A stretch of 64,000 nucleotides of DNA, taken from the NCBI GenBank assembly GCA_029817715.1, contig JARUPY010000090.1, positions 1 through 64,000 of the forward strand. The letters are read 5' to 3'. This DNA comes from Melastoma dodecandrum. Lineage: Eukaryota > Streptophyta > Magnoliopsida > Myrtales > Melastomataceae. A program made the translations under genes and the position numbers. Below are positions 46,850 through 56,349 of this stretch, piece after piece (position 1 is the first letter of the stretch; each line of letters opens with the position of its first letter). A model generated the notes under the pieces. The model worked only from the letters and a program-made list of their open reading frames with translations. It searched no databases and was not told the DNA's origin.

Positions 46850-47540
46850 TTTTTCGTGCTACCCCACCGCTTCTGACAGACAAACTCCTCGGCAAGGTCG
46901 TTCGGCAACAGTGGGGTTGCGGCGAAGCCGGCAAGCTGAAGGCTCGCGCCATCACAAATCGATACGCCCTCTTGCATCTCACACAAAACAGTGGGGTATG
47001 CGAGCCAATGGTTTCATCATGGCGGCGTCGACAGAAAACTGCGCCGGAGCCGCAAAGCGGAAACGCGGCTGCGCCGCAGGAACCCATTTCCTGTCGTACC
47101 CCACCTCGTTTCTCTCGGTGACATCTGGAAAAATAGTAGGCTTGCGCCGTACCCCGCCGTTTTTTCCAGGCCACGCCAAAAAACCACCAGATTTTGGCCG
47201 ATTCCCTCTGGGACCTGCCGCCGGTTTCCCTCCTTTTCCCTCCATTCCCACCGTTTTCGCCGCTGGCGATCCGCGCAAAGCGCCGAGACGCGGCAGTTCT
47301 CACGCAAAATCAGCTATCATCCTGATTGCGCGCGAGAACTTCCGCAAAGCTTCTGAAAACGGTGGGGTATGGCGTGACAGGGCACCGCACAGAGGGAGAG
47401 TTGCCTCGCAGGCACCTCTGCCTTCTCCGGCCATCACCAGCTCGTTCCGGCGCACGATTCACCATTTTCCTGAGAATGTCTGCAAAAGCGGTGGGGTATG
47501 CCGGAGATCCGGCTTTGTTCTCAGAACCCCACTGTTTTGG
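46850..47540. repeat. iteron-like repeats, eight copies on both strands
   Basis: The motif GTGGGGTAYG, often extended as AARCGGTGGGGTATGSCG, occurs at about 46911, 46991, 47363 and 47491 on the plus strand and, reversed, at about 46861, 47096, 47149 and 47525. One copy has GTGGGGTTGC and one a GGCGGGGTAC core. Spacing is irregular (30-210 bp). No convincing gene overlaps. This could be a replication or transfer origin, or binding sites for an element-encoded regulator. The ~1.4 kb around it (46734-48150) is otherwise without supported genes. Confidence 0.6.
47290..47339. repeat. imperfect 17-bp inverted repeat in the iteron region
   Basis: GTTCTCACGCAAAATCA faces TGATTGCGCGCGAGAAC, 14 of 17 positions complementary, separated by ten bases (GCTATCATCC). 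It lies in the centre of the iteron-like cluster. A nick site, partition site or operator are possible. Confidence 0.45.
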
Positions 47541-48150
47541 CGTTGCCATTGCTTGCCATGGACCTAGCACGAGCAAGATCCAGCAGTTTGGGACGCTTTA
47601 GAAAATCGTTCTACGAATCCCGAGCCTTTCCAGGCTGCGTCCGTCCCGAATCCAGCTCGATCCCAAACCGCTAAAACGGGCCTTTCGGCGGCCTACGGCG
47701 TTACGGAAACGTAAGCTATTCCAATGGCTTATATGATTTCCGAGTATGTGTCGCGGACATCTGACGGGACCAGGGAACCTGGCTCAGAAAAAACCGAAAT
47801 TTTGAGGGCACGCTACCTCAAGTCGTTACGCACGGCTCCGCCTTTGCATAATCGACATTGATTTTCGAAGCGCCTTCGGCTCCCGTGCCCGTCACGCCCT
47901 ACGGGCTCCCGGGAGGGTCAGACACCGCGCGCCCCGGTCCGCGGGTCGCGCCTTCGCCTCTGAACGGCTCGGCTGCGGTGTCCTCTGAATTGACCTCTAT
48001 AGGGGATCGCGCGTCTCGGCAAGCCTCACCGCGCCGGCGCCTAGCGGCTTGGCTGCGATCATAGGGGATAGGCGCTGGAGCGGGTTGGTCTCGACAATCC
48101 GACGCACAAGAGCGCAGCGTGGAAACCCAGCAGATTCAGCGATTCGCGTC

Positions 48151-49007
48151 ATGACAAACGCTCTCACATCCTTCGTCTTCGATGATACCGACTTCCCAGT
48201 GGTCGACTACCAGGGGAAGCCGGCTTCCTCGTTGGCGCCGTGTGTATGATCCTGGGCATCGTAGATCCGAGAACCGCCGTACAGCGCCTCGACGACGACC
48301 AAAAGGGTAAGGCTACTATGCACACCCTTGGCGGACCACAGCAGGTCAACGTCGTTACCGAGTCCGGGTTCTACAGGCTCGTACTTACGAGCCGAAAGCC
48401 GACGGCCCAGCGCTTCGCCCGCTGGGTCACGGACGAAGTTCTACCGTCGATCCGGAAGACCGGCCAATACGGCGCGTCGGATCTCATCCAGCGCCTGGAA
48501 GCGGAGAATAGCCACCTCCGAAAAGAACTCCAGGAGCGCCTGACGCAGGCAATAAGCGCGCAGCGCGCCACAGAACGGCTCCTGACAGATCTCGAGGCGA
48601 ACAAAGATCTCCTTAAGATTCAGAAGCGGAAGCACGACGCGGAGACGCGTGCGATCAGGGAGGCCTACCAAGCGATGATCGCGAATTCGGATCTTCCGGA
48701 ATTGCGCATGGCCCAGGGCCTTCATCCGTTTCGACCATTTCGGCTTCTTCAAGGAGAGATCGCCGTCGCCGAAGTCGAGCTCGCGGTCGCTCGCTCGATG
48801 CTCAGCAGCGCAAATCCTGCCGACTTTCAGAGGTCTGAACCCGAGCCGCAGGCCATCAGCACCGCCGGGACCGCGCAGACGCGGATAGAGCAAAAGATCG
48901 ATGAGCTTTCCCTCGACGTCAAGGAGATCAAGGAGACAAACGTCACGCTCGTCGGCGCCATCCGTGACCTGACGAAGGCCGTGACGGAGCTTGCAAGCTC
49001 CATGTGA
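48151..49007 (+). pseudogene. BRO-N domain protein with a frameshift
   Basis: BRO-N proteins are phage- and plasmid-associated antirepressor-like DNA-binding proteins. The start reads MTNALTSFVFDDTDFPVVDYQGKP from 48151 in one frame. The frame then runs to a stop at 48249, while the continuation (VCMILGIVDPRTAVQRLDDD, VNVVTESGFYRLVLTSRKPTAQRFARWVTDEVLPSIRKTGQYG) is in another frame from about 48240. A single-base change near 48,225 would join them. The rest (residues ~110-285) is coiled coil rich in Glu, Arg and Leu. An internal start at ATG 48246 could make a product lacking the first third of BRO-N. Confidence 0.7.
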
Positions 49008-49114
49008 CATCGCAACGCCACAGGAGACGCGCCAAGCGCCGCGGCGCCAACATCAAAGCTGACATCGAGATCGAATCGCCTAACCTCGCGAGGAGAGATC
49101 AGCGAACCGAGCCG

Positions 49115-49444
49115 ATGACCGACAACGCGACTACAACAAGAGTCACGACCTTGGACTTCCAGGGACATCCGACCCGTCTCGCCTGGGACAAAGACCACCT
49201 CGTCCTCAGCCTGGACGACCTCTGCGCCGCCGTCGGCGCGAAAAAGCCGACAGCGGACGCCGTCGATGCCGACATCGGCGACCTTTACGGAATCGAGGCC
49301 GGAAACGGATCGTTGACCGTAGTAACCCGCTACATCGCGGGGGTCATCGCCAACACCCGCGACGGCACGTTGGCGAAGACGTTCAAGTCCTGGCTCGATG
49401 CAGTCGCATTCCCTGCGACGCAATCAGCGACGATGGCGGCGTAA
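49115..49444 (+). CDS. small hypothetical protein downstream of the BRO gene
   Basis: 109 residues from ATG 49115; a GTG at 49004 overlapping the BRO stop is an alternative. The text TTLDFQGHPTRLAWDKDHLVLSLDDLCAAVGA followed by TLAKTFKSWLDAVAF resembles a reduced BRO-like or phage antirepressor fold, but this is not certain. Confidence 0.55.
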   Translation: MTDNATTTRVTTLDFQGHPTRLAWDKDHLVLSLDDLCAAVGAKKPTADAVDADIGDLYGIEAGNGSLTVVTRYIAGVIANTRDGTLAKTFKSWLDAVAFPATQSATMAA

Positions 49445-49493
49445 AAGCAGGCTCGTCGATGGACGGCTCACGCGAATCAGCTAGCGTTGAGCC

Positions 49494-49784
49494 ATGACGA
49501 AGCCGAAGCCTCTTCCGGTCGAAGGGCTCTTCGACCGGGACGGTCAGGAGAGGAAGGTCAATCGTCTCCTCGACAAGGCGCTAGAAAAAGCGCGTCAGAG
49601 CGACCCACAAGACGCCGAGGGGCAAGGTTCAGCTCAAGGTCCCGCGCCCGACCCGCGCCCAGAAGGCGAAGCTCGGCGAAAGCCTCGCCAAGGCGATATC
49701 GAGCCAATTCGGCGCGGGGACCAAGGGCCGCGCTTCGATCCGGCAAAAGGCGCCCGACACCAACGGCGTACCGTTTTCACTTTG
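49494..49784 (+). pseudogene. frameshifted small gene before the relaxase
   Basis: The first part (MTKPKPLPVEGLFDRDGQERKVNRLLDKALEKARQS) begins at 49494. A second part in another frame, KVQLKVPRPTRAQKAKLGESLA continuing ISSQFGAGTKG and ending GVPFSL at TGA 49784, has equally protein-like composition. A frameshift near 49,600-49,625 separates them. About 95 residues in total; basic, possibly a mobilisation accessory protein by position 11 nt before the relaxase. Confidence 0.5.
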
Positions 49785-49795
49785 AGCATTACGCT

Positions 49796-52552
49796 GTGAC
49801 GAAGACAGGAGGCGGCCCCGCCGTCTCCAATGGCAAGCTACAGCCAGCCGGCGGTGCCGGTACGGCGTCAGCGCATGCGCGATACATCGAGCGGGAACTC
49901 GCGGTCGAAACGCTTTACACCGGCCACGAGCGGGGGGTCGAACACGACAAAGACGTCGAGAAAGCCGTCGGCATTGAAAAGCGGCCGCGCGGGAGACCGA
50001 GCCGCGCCCAACTCGCCGAACGCGCCATCAAGGAGGCGCAGCGAGAGATCGAGGGGATCGAGCGCACGCTCGGCGAGAACCAACGCGGCGCCGCAGCACA
50101 GGCCTACATCGAAAACCCGGTCAAGCTCCGAAACGGCGAAATGGTGCTCTCGTCGTTCGGCAACATCGGCGACACGTTCGCCGAGCGACTGCGGTTCTGG
50201 GAACTCGCCGAGGAGCACGAGCCCCACCCTGGCGCGAGGATCCAGAACCGGCTGATCGTCGAGCTACCGCATCAGTCGACAGCGGCAGCTCGGCTCGAAA
50301 TCCTGAAGCAGTTCACGCAGTTCTTCGAGGATCGATCGCTGCCCTACCACGCCGCGATCCATGCGCCTGGCAAGAACAACGATGATCGCAATTACCACGC
50401 GCACATCGTCTTCACCGAGCGCCCGGCGAAGAAGATGATCGATCCGACGACAAACCAGGAAGAATGGGATTTCGCGATAACCGGGTCATACAAGACGTCA
50501 TCGCGCCATACGAAAATAAACCATCCCTACAGGCAGTCACGCCTACGCGAGCTCAATGAGAAGAGGTTCATCCCGGATCTCAGAAAGAGCTACGCGAGAA
50601 TCGTCACCGACGTGATGAAGACCGTCGATCCGAGCGTGGTCTACGATCCCCGCTCGTATGCAAACATGGGACTCGACATCGATCCCATGAAGACGATCCA
50701 CCGGGTCCTACACAACAGAATGCGCGACGGAGTCCTGGTCATCCAGGATGCCGCCTGGACACGACGAATGGTCGAGGCTGAACTCGCGCTGGCTGCCCAA
50801 AGACGCGACCCGGACGTCATCAAGCTCAAGGAAACCGTCAAAGCCCTAGAGGGCCTTCGCGAAGCCTACCCTAACCTCAAGGCGGTGAACGGACGTCTCG
50901 GCGTCATGTCGCAGATGACCTCGCTAAGCGGTTTTACCCGCAAGACCTTCTCGAAGATCATCGAGGACCGGATGCGCTACGAGAGCGAGCTGGTCAACGA
51001 ACGGGTGATGGGAAAGGCCGAGATCGAGGTCTGCAAAAAGGTGATCGAGGCGACAAAGCCCCTGACCGCCAAGGCGCTGCGCAAGCAGGAGCCCCGGACG
51101 CCGGAAGAAGCGGCAGACTGCGCCTTGCTCCACCAGACGGCGGAAGAGGAGCTCTCCCTCGCGCGAGCCCGACTGGCCGCGGCGGAAAAGACAGCCAAGC
51201 AGCGGATGGCGGAAAATCGCGCCGCGTTCAAGGCAGCGGCCGGGAAGACGCCGGCGACGATGTCGCAGACGACCTACGCCGACATCTGGACCAAAACGCC
51301 GCGCGCGCCGGTCGTCAAGCCGGCGGAAGCCAGCGTACCGTCGCCAGCACCTCCGGTGCAAAAGCTGGCGCCGACCGGCGAACGAATCCTTTGGGAGCCG
51401 AACTACGCCGAGGAAGAAGCCGAGCGACGGCGCAAGCGAATAGAGAAATGGGCGGCGACCCGCGCCGCGTCGACACAGGATTCCGAGCGACCACGGCGGC
51501 AAGCGCCAAGCAAGCAGACTGAGCCGGCGCGGCCGCCCGCCGCCGAGTTGGAACAGCCCGCAGCAAAGCGGACCGTCGGCACTCAAGCGCCGGCACCGAC
51601 GCTCGAGCAGGCCGAGGTCGCGGCGGATGAACAACGCAAGCGCGCAGCGCTTAAGGCGGCAGGCGAGACCCTGATCGCCGACCTCAACGCCGCAATGCGC
51701 GGCATGTGGGACCAGAGCCTCAGCGGGCAGGCCCTGGTTGATTCGCTCCAGGTATACCTGGCGCCAACGACCGAGAAAACAGAGGCAGCGGCAACCGCGC
51801 AAGAACCGGCGGCGGCCGCGCCGACCGAGCGGACCACTGCGACCGCGCCTACGGCGCCGGGAACCGAGCGGCAAGCGCCGGCACCGGCGCCGACATCAGG
51901 CGCAACGCGCGCGTCGGACACGCCAGGAATGACAACCTGGGATCTGCCTAACGCGACGCCGCGCGGCCAGGGACCGCGCCTGCGCACGCGAACCCAGTCA
52001 CAAGGCACGGCAAAGCCGCCGCGAGTGACCGCCCCGACGCCAGACGTCGCGCCAACAGATCGCCAGACATCCCAGGTCGCCGCCGAGCGGCCTGAAACGG
52101 CGGCCGCGCCAAGCCAAACGACGACAACAGCGCAAGCGCCAAGCCCGGCCGCAGCGACTCCCGCGGCCCAGCGTCCACGCCAAGTCGGGCGGATCCTCGA
52201 AGAGCGCGAAATGACCGGCACCATCGCGCCGCGACGACCGCCTACGCCGACGGCGGCAGCCGCCCTGCCACCGCGCGCGCCCGTCGCCAAGCCGGTAGCG
52301 CTGAACACCGCGCGCCAGGAGGCGACGCCGCCACAGCAAATTGCGGCACCCCAGACGCAAGCCAGCGATCGCCTTGGCGTCGAACCAGCGCCGACGGTCG
52401 AGACCGCCGCGACGAGAAAGACGAAAGCTACGCCGCAAGCTCTCGCGGCCGAGGCCGCGCCGGGACCGTCAAAAGCCGCCGAGACAAAGAAAAAGAAGGC
52501 CGACCGGCGCAGAGCGATCGTCTCGCGCCGAGTTGGCGGCCGCGGCCGCTAG
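49796..52552 (+). CDS. MobA/MobL-family relaxase
   Basis: Nicks the transfer origin and leads the DNA strand in conjugative mobilisation. 918 residues from a GTG at 49796. The relaxase domain (~1-330) has HARYIERE near the start, RLIVELPHQ, and the metal-binding histidine motif in DRNYHAHIVFTERP at about residue 200; these are typical of the MobQ class (MobA/MobL). Residues ~330-520 are helical. The last ~400 residues are an Ala/Pro/Thr-rich disordered tail ending in a basic patch (KKKKADRRR). No primase or helicase motif was seen in the tail. No type IV secretion genes are in the window, so the element would be mobilisable rather than self-transmissible. Confidence 0.88.
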   Translation: MTKTGGGPAVSNGKLQPAGGAGTASAHARYIERELAVETLYTGHERGVEHDKDVEKAVGIEKRPRGRPSRAQLAERAIKEAQREIEGIERTLGENQRGAAAQAYIENPVKLRNGEMVLSSFGNIGDTFAERLRFWELAEEHEPHPGARIQNRLIVELPHQSTAAARLEILKQFTQFFEDRSLPYHAAIHAPGKNNDDRNYHAHIVFTERPAKKMIDPTTNQEEWDFAITGSYKTSSRHTKINHPYRQSRLRELNEKRFIPDLRKSYARIVTDVMKTVDPSVVYDPRSYANMGLDIDPMKTIHRVLHNRMRDGVLVIQDAAWTRRMVEAELALAAQRRDPDVIKLKETVKALEGLREAYPNLKAVNGRLGVMSQMTSLSGFTRKTFSKIIEDRMRYESELVNERVMGKAEIEVCKKVIEATKPLTAKALRKQEPRTPEEAADCALLHQTAEEELSLARARLAAAEKTAKQRMAENRAAFKAAAGKTPATMSQTTYADIWTKTPRAPVVKPAEASVPSPAPPVQKLAPTGERILWEPNYAEEEAERRRKRIEKWAATRAASTQDSERPRRQAPSKQTEPARPPAAELEQPAAKRTVGTQAPAPTLEQAEVAADEQRKRAALKAAGETLIADLNAAMRGMWDQSLSGQALVDSLQVYLAPTTEKTEAAATAQEPAAAAPTERTTATAPTAPGTERQAPAPAPTSGATRASDTPGMTTWDLPNATPRGQGPRLRTRTQSQGTAKPPRVTAPTPDVAPTDRQTSQVAAERPETAAAPSQTTTTAQAPSPAAATPAAQRPRQVGRILEEREMTGTIAPRRPPTPTAAAALPPRAPVAKPVALNTARQEATPPQQIAAPQTQASDRLGVEPAPTVETAATRKTKATPQALAAEAAPGPSKAAETKKKKADRRRAIVSRRVGGRGR

Positions 52553-52564
52553 GTCGGCGCGACG

Positions 52565-52685
52565 GAGGATCTTTTATCTCGCCGCCGTGCTCCACACCTG
52601 GGGGTCGGCGCTGATGCACCATCCGCACGTGCACATGATCGTGCCCGGGGGCGGCCTCTCGCTCGACGGTCTGCGCTGGCCCGGC
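52565..52685 (+). pseudogene. IS91-family transposase remnant
   Basis: About 40 codons read FYLAAVLHTWGSALMHHPHVHMIVPGGGLSLDGLRW, the conserved IS91/IS801 transposase core with the HHPHVH metal-binding motif. The match stops at ~52,685 where an xth fragment begins on the other strand. No second catalytic tyrosine region is present. Confidence 0.75.
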
Positions 52686-52846
52686 AGCCCCCTTCGCCTC
52701 ACGATTGGCTCGGCGCCCTTGCCAAGGATCGCAACCCCGTTCCAGGTTCTTTGACCTCGCCAGACCGCCTCATAGCCGGCGTCTCGGATCGTCTCGGCCG
52801 GGAAGCGCTTCTGATCGCATTTCAGCTCAGGCAGCAACTCCTGCAA
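52681..52846 (-). pseudogene. xth: exodeoxyribonuclease III gene fragment
   Basis: Fifty-five codons match an internal part of exonuclease III: LPELKCDQKRFPAE, then GYEAVWRGQRTWNGVAIL and RRGLPG. The N-terminal DNase start and all of the C-terminal catalytic half are missing. The 3' end is cut by the IS91 remnant. This is a scar, not a functional repair gene. Confidence 0.75.
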
Positions 52847-52901
52847 CGGACCTCGACCTCAAGGCCGTGCACCGCGCCTGTGCGAGCGCCAGTCCGACGC
52901 T

Positions 52902-53111
52902 TTATGCAGCTGCTGCCTTGGGCTCAGGAAGGACACGGAAGCCGCTAGTGCCTCTGCGGTTCTGGCCATACCGAACCGCGTAGCCCAGCCCCCGCCTCGC
53001 AGCTACGGCCTCCGCTTCCGATCGGGCCTGGAATACGCCGGCAAAGTCGAACGGCCGATCCCTGATCACACCCCAGCCGTCCACAGTCTCGCCGAAGAAC
53101 ATCTGAGGCAT
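52902..53111 (-). CDS. small hypothetical protein
   Basis: 69 residues. The ATG at 53111 has AAGGAG seven bases upstream, which strongly supports translation. MPQMFFGETVDGWGVIRDRPFDFAGVFQARSEAEAVAARRGLGYAVRYG has natural composition. No family recognised. It lies between the xth scar and the XRE fragment. Confidence 0.6.
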   Translation of the reverse strand: MPQMFFGETVDGWGVIRDRPFDFAGVFQARSEAEAVAARRGLGYAVRYGQNRRGTSGFRVLPEPKAAAA

Positions 53112-53244
53112 CTACGATCTCCTTTCTGCAAGCGTACAGGCGACCTTTGGCATTCGCGACTTGCACGGGGCTGTCGTCAGGCGCGGTCGCTCGCACGTGA
53201 AGTGCACCGAGTATGTTTACGTAGCCCGTTTTCAGCGGGGGCTT

Positions 53245-53430
53245 CATGTCTGCTTTTGATCTTCAGCCGACCGCCTGGGCCGCCGCCGTTCTCGGGTATG
53301 AACTCGACACCGGCAGCCTCAAGCGCCGCGCGCATCTTGTCTACGCTGCTTTCGAGCGTCCTGCCCCGCCTCGAAGTGGTTGATCGTGTTACCGCCTAGA
53401 TCGGCATTCTTTGCTAGGTCTAGGGTCGAC
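53245..53430 (-). pseudogene. XRE-type regulator fragment
   Basis: STLDLAKNADLGGNTINHFEAG is a helix-turn-helix end, followed after a frameshift by VDKMRAALEAAGVEFIPENGGGPGGRL, the usual C-terminus of short XRE regulators in rhizobia. The 5' part is absent, cut where the IS481 sequence ends. Confidence 0.65.
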
Positions 53431-54325
53431 CAGCATAGGTGTTTGGTCCCGGGGTGAGGTGACGCGGATTGATCTTGAAGATCGTCGGGTCTTTTGTCCA
53501 TGCGTGTGCGATGGTTTCGAACGGCGTTTTCCGTCGGAGCGCCGCGAGGTGTTTGCCGAAGTTGTAGGTCTTCACGAACGCGAGGACGTGGGACTTTAGG
53601 GTCTCGATGTCGGGATAGTGGAAGACCTTCAGCGTCGCGTCCTTGATCGTGCGGTTCATCCGCTCGGCCTGGCCGTTGGTCCACGGGTGATAGGGTTTGG
53701 TGAGCTTGTGGGTAATGCCGTTGTCGGCGCAGGTGCGCCCGAAGATGTGGCCTCCCGACCAGTAGGCGGTCGGGCCGTTGCGGTTCTTCCGCAGATCGGC
53801 GAAGGCGAAGCCGTTGTCGGTGAGCACCGTGTGGATCTTGTACGGAAACGCTTCGATCGCGTGCTGCAGAAAGCTCGCGGCGTTCATATTGCCGGCCTTG
53901 TCGTAGAACTCAACGAAGGTGAACTTCGAGACACGGTCGATGGCGAGGAACATGTCGATCTTGCCGTCGGCGTGGCGCAGCTCGCAGCTGTCGATGTGGA
54001 CGTAGCCGATCGTCGTCTCCGCGGAGCGGCCGCGTTTGGTCTTTGTCTCGTTGATCGGAATACGCGAGATGCCGTGAGGCTCGAGACAGCGATGCAGGCT
54101 CGAACGCGTTAGCTTTGGAATCTGTTCGCGCAGGCACCCCATGACGTCATCCAGCGGCATCAACGGGCGCTGGCGGAAGGCGACGATGATGGCTTCCTCG
54201 GCTGGCGTCAGCACCGTGCTTCGCGGATCGCGCGGTCCCATCCGTGCGTCCGCCGTCGTCGAGCGCGACCGCCATTTGTTGACCGTCGTCCGGCTCAGCC
54301 CGAAGCGCTTGGCGAGGACGCTGGG
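53420..54325 (-). pseudogene. IS481-family transposase, N-terminus missing
   Basis: The open frame (about 300 relevant residues) contains VLAKRFGLSRTTVNKWRSRSTTADARMGP, YVHIDSCELR (first Asp), TVLTDNGFAF (second Asp) and KPYHPWTNGQAERMNRT (Glu), so the catalytic core is complete. The first ~28 residues of the family's N-terminus are missing: just before VLAKRF the sequence changes into a eutB fragment. The C-terminus runs past the usual end by five residues into the XRE fragment. Both ends of the element seem lost. Confidence 0.8.
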
Positions 54326-54326
54326 C

Positions 54327-54449
54327 GACGGAGGTGGCCGCGACGCCGGCGAGTTCGTCGCCCGAGCGCTGCGGCGAGGCGGCGGCGAGCAGCGCGCGGA
54401 GATCGGCGAAGCTGTGCCGCGTGCCCGCGAGGTCCTGCGTGTAGGCCAA
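54327..54449 (-). pseudogene. eutB: eutB 5' fragment (ethanolamine ammonia-lyase large subunit)
   Basis: From a TTG at 54449 the frame reads AYTQDLAGTRHSFADLRALL then SPQRSGDELAGVAATS, matching the first ~40 residues of EutB (SGDxLAGVAA is diagnostic). It then fuses to the truncated IS481 sequence. The other ~420 codons and eutC are absent from the window, so ethanolamine breakdown by this enzyme is lost here. Confidence 0.75.
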
Positions 54450-54675
54450 TGCCGCTCTCCCTGCGCTCGGGCCGCCTTATCACGTGCGCGGCTTGAGGGC
54501 GTCCCGCCCTTGCAAGTCATAACGCAGCGCCACGGGGGGCGTGCAAGTGTAGGGCCGCGGACGGACGGGACGCCTGCGATGCGCGGCGGCCGGGGATGCG
54601 CGTCCGCCGGCGCTCATTCGTGGATCATATGCACGTCGAACAAGCCGGCCGGCGCGTGCGCCAGGCGACGGCGCC

Positions 54676-56349
54676 TCAGCCGCCGATCATCGACTGCTCG
54701 AACTCTGCGCCTTTGCACATGTCGTGGCACTTGGCCTCCAGCGAGCAGCACAACGAGCAGATCGCGCCCTTGTGGAACGGGCAGTCCGTCATGTCGTGCT
54801 GCTCGTAGGTGAAGCCGCAGCAGGTGCAGGCGAGCTCGGGTCGGGCGGCGATCGAGGGCGCCGGCAGGCGGGCGATATAGTACTTGCCCTTCGTCGCGAT
54901 CGCGATCACCGGCGACAGACAGAACGCGACGCCGAGCGCGATGAAGGCAGAGAAGCTCTGGCCCCACGGCCCGAAGGCATCGAAGAAGGCCGCGGTCGAG
55001 ATGATCGACGCGATCACCATCGAGCCGAAGCCGACGGGGTTGAAGTTGTAGAGGTGCGCCCGCTTGAACTCGATGTAGGAGGGGCTGAGCTTCAGCAGCG
55101 GCTTGTTGATGACGAGGTCGGCGACGACGGCGCCGATCCACGCGACCGCGACGTTCGAATAGAAGCCGAGGATCTTGCCGAGCACCCCGAACATGTTGAG
55201 CTCCATCATCGTCAGCGAGATGCCGACGTTGAGGAATATCCACACCACGCGGCCGGGATGGGCGTGCAGGATGCGCGAGAAGAAGTTCGACCACGACAGC
55301 GAGCCCGAATAGGCGTTGGTGACGTTGATCTTGATCTGCGACAGGATGACGAAGAACGTCGCCACCGACAGCGCCGCGAAGGCGCTCGGAAAGATGTACT
55401 TGTAGCCGGCGATGTACATCTGGATCGGCTCGTTGGCATCGGCGAGCGGCGTGCCGTGCGCCACCGCCAGCGAGGCGAAGAACGAGCCCATGAGCTGCTT
55501 CGCCGCGCCGAGCACGACCCAGCCCGGGCCGGCGCACATCACGGCGATCCACCATCGCGCGCTGTTCTGCTCGGCCTTGTCGGGCATGAAGCGGAGATAA
55601 TCCGCCTGCTCGCCGATCTGCGCGATGAGCGACAGCGCGATGCCGGCGGCCGAGCCGAACAGCAGCCAGCTGAAGCCGGCGCCGCTGTGCGACTGGCCGG
55701 CGAAGGCGGTCCAGTCGGACACCGCCTTGGGGTCGCGGATCACGACGGCGAGCGGCGGCGCGAACAGGAGCAGCAGCCACAGCGGCTGGGTCCAGACCTG
55801 CAGCTTCGAGAGCAGCGTCATGCCGAAGACCACGAGCGGGATGACGAGGAGCGAGCCGAGCAGGTAGCCGAGCCACAGCGGGATGCCGAAGTAGATGTTG
55901 AACGCCTGGGCCATGATCGACCCTTCGAGCGCGAAGAAGATGAACGTGAACGAGGCGTAGATCAGCGACGTCAGCGTCGAGCCGAGATAGCCGAAGCCGG
56001 CGCCGCGCGTCAGGAGGTCGACGTCGACGTTGTACTTCGCGGAATAATAGGCGATCGGGATGCCGGTGACGAAGATGACGAGTGCGGCGGCGAGGATGCC
56101 CCAGAACGCGTTGGCGAAGCCGAACTGCACGACGAGCGAGCCGCCGATCGCCTGGTCCGCCATATAGGCGATGCCGCCGAGCGCGGCCGTGGCGACGGCG
56201 TATTCCGACCAGCGTCGGAAGCTCTTCGGCGCGTAGCGCAGCGAGTAATCTTCGAGGACCGGATTGGCGACCAGGCGATTGAATTTTCGCTTCGGTGCCG
56301 CAAGCTCCGCCGAATCGCCCGGCGCAAAACCACCTGCTACGTCGACCAT
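54676..56349 (-). CDS. NCS1-family permease with cysteine-rich C-terminus
   Basis: 557 residues. Twelve or so membrane segments of the purine/cytosine/allantoin permease family (PKSFRRWSEYAVATAALGGIAYMADQAIGGSLV; NVDVDLLTRGAGFGYLGSTLTSL). After the last membrane segment there is a ~50-residue tail with ten cysteines: CTCCGFTYEQHDMTDCPFH and GAICSLCCSLEAKCHDMCK, probably a metal-binding module. Start ATG 56349. It lies 226 bp upstream of the eutB fragment, same strand, so it may once have supplied that pathway. Substrate unknown. Confidence 0.85.
   Translation of the reverse strand: MVDVAGGFAPGDSAELAAPKRKFNRLVANPVLEDYSLRYAPKSFRRWSEYAVATAALGGIAYMADQAIGGSLVVQFGFANAFWGILAAALVIFVTGIPIAYYSAKYNVDVDLLTRGAGFGYLGSTLTSLIYASFTFIFFALEGSIMAQAFNIYFGIPLWLGYLLGSLLVIPLVVFGMTLLSKLQVWTQPLWLLLLFAPPLAVVIRDPKAVSDWTAFAGQSHSGAGFSWLLFGSAAGIALSLIAQIGEQADYLRFMPDKAEQNSARWWIAVMCAGPGWVVLGAAKQLMGSFFASLAVAHGTPLADANEPIQMYIAGYKYIFPSAFAALSVATFFVILSQIKINVTNAYSGSLSWSNFFSRILHAHPGRVVWIFLNVGISLTMMELNMFGVLGKILGFYSNVAVAWIGAVVADLVINKPLLKLSPSYIEFKRAHLYNFNPVGFGSMVIASIISTAAFFDAFGPWGQSFSAFIALGVAFCLSPVIAIATKGKYYIARLPAPSIAARPELACTCCGFTYEQHDMTDCPFHKGAICSLCCSLEAKCHDMCKGAEFEQSMIGG

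Noticed and set aside
46755..47303. A 182-codon minus-strand frame in the repeat cluster
   Set aside because: Low-complexity, unlike any protein; the frames there are created by the repeated motif.
46850..47540. CRISPR array
   Set aside because: Repeats are ~10-18 bp, irregularly spaced and on both strands, with no cas genes.
49487..49795. N-terminal extension of the relaxase to 49487
   Set aside because: Arg/Ser-rich shadow of the small upstream gene; the conserved domain begins after the GTG at 49796.
54326..54520. Transposase start at 54520
   Set aside because: This stretch is the antiframe of the eutB fragment, which is in a different register; the real N-terminus of the transposase is missing.
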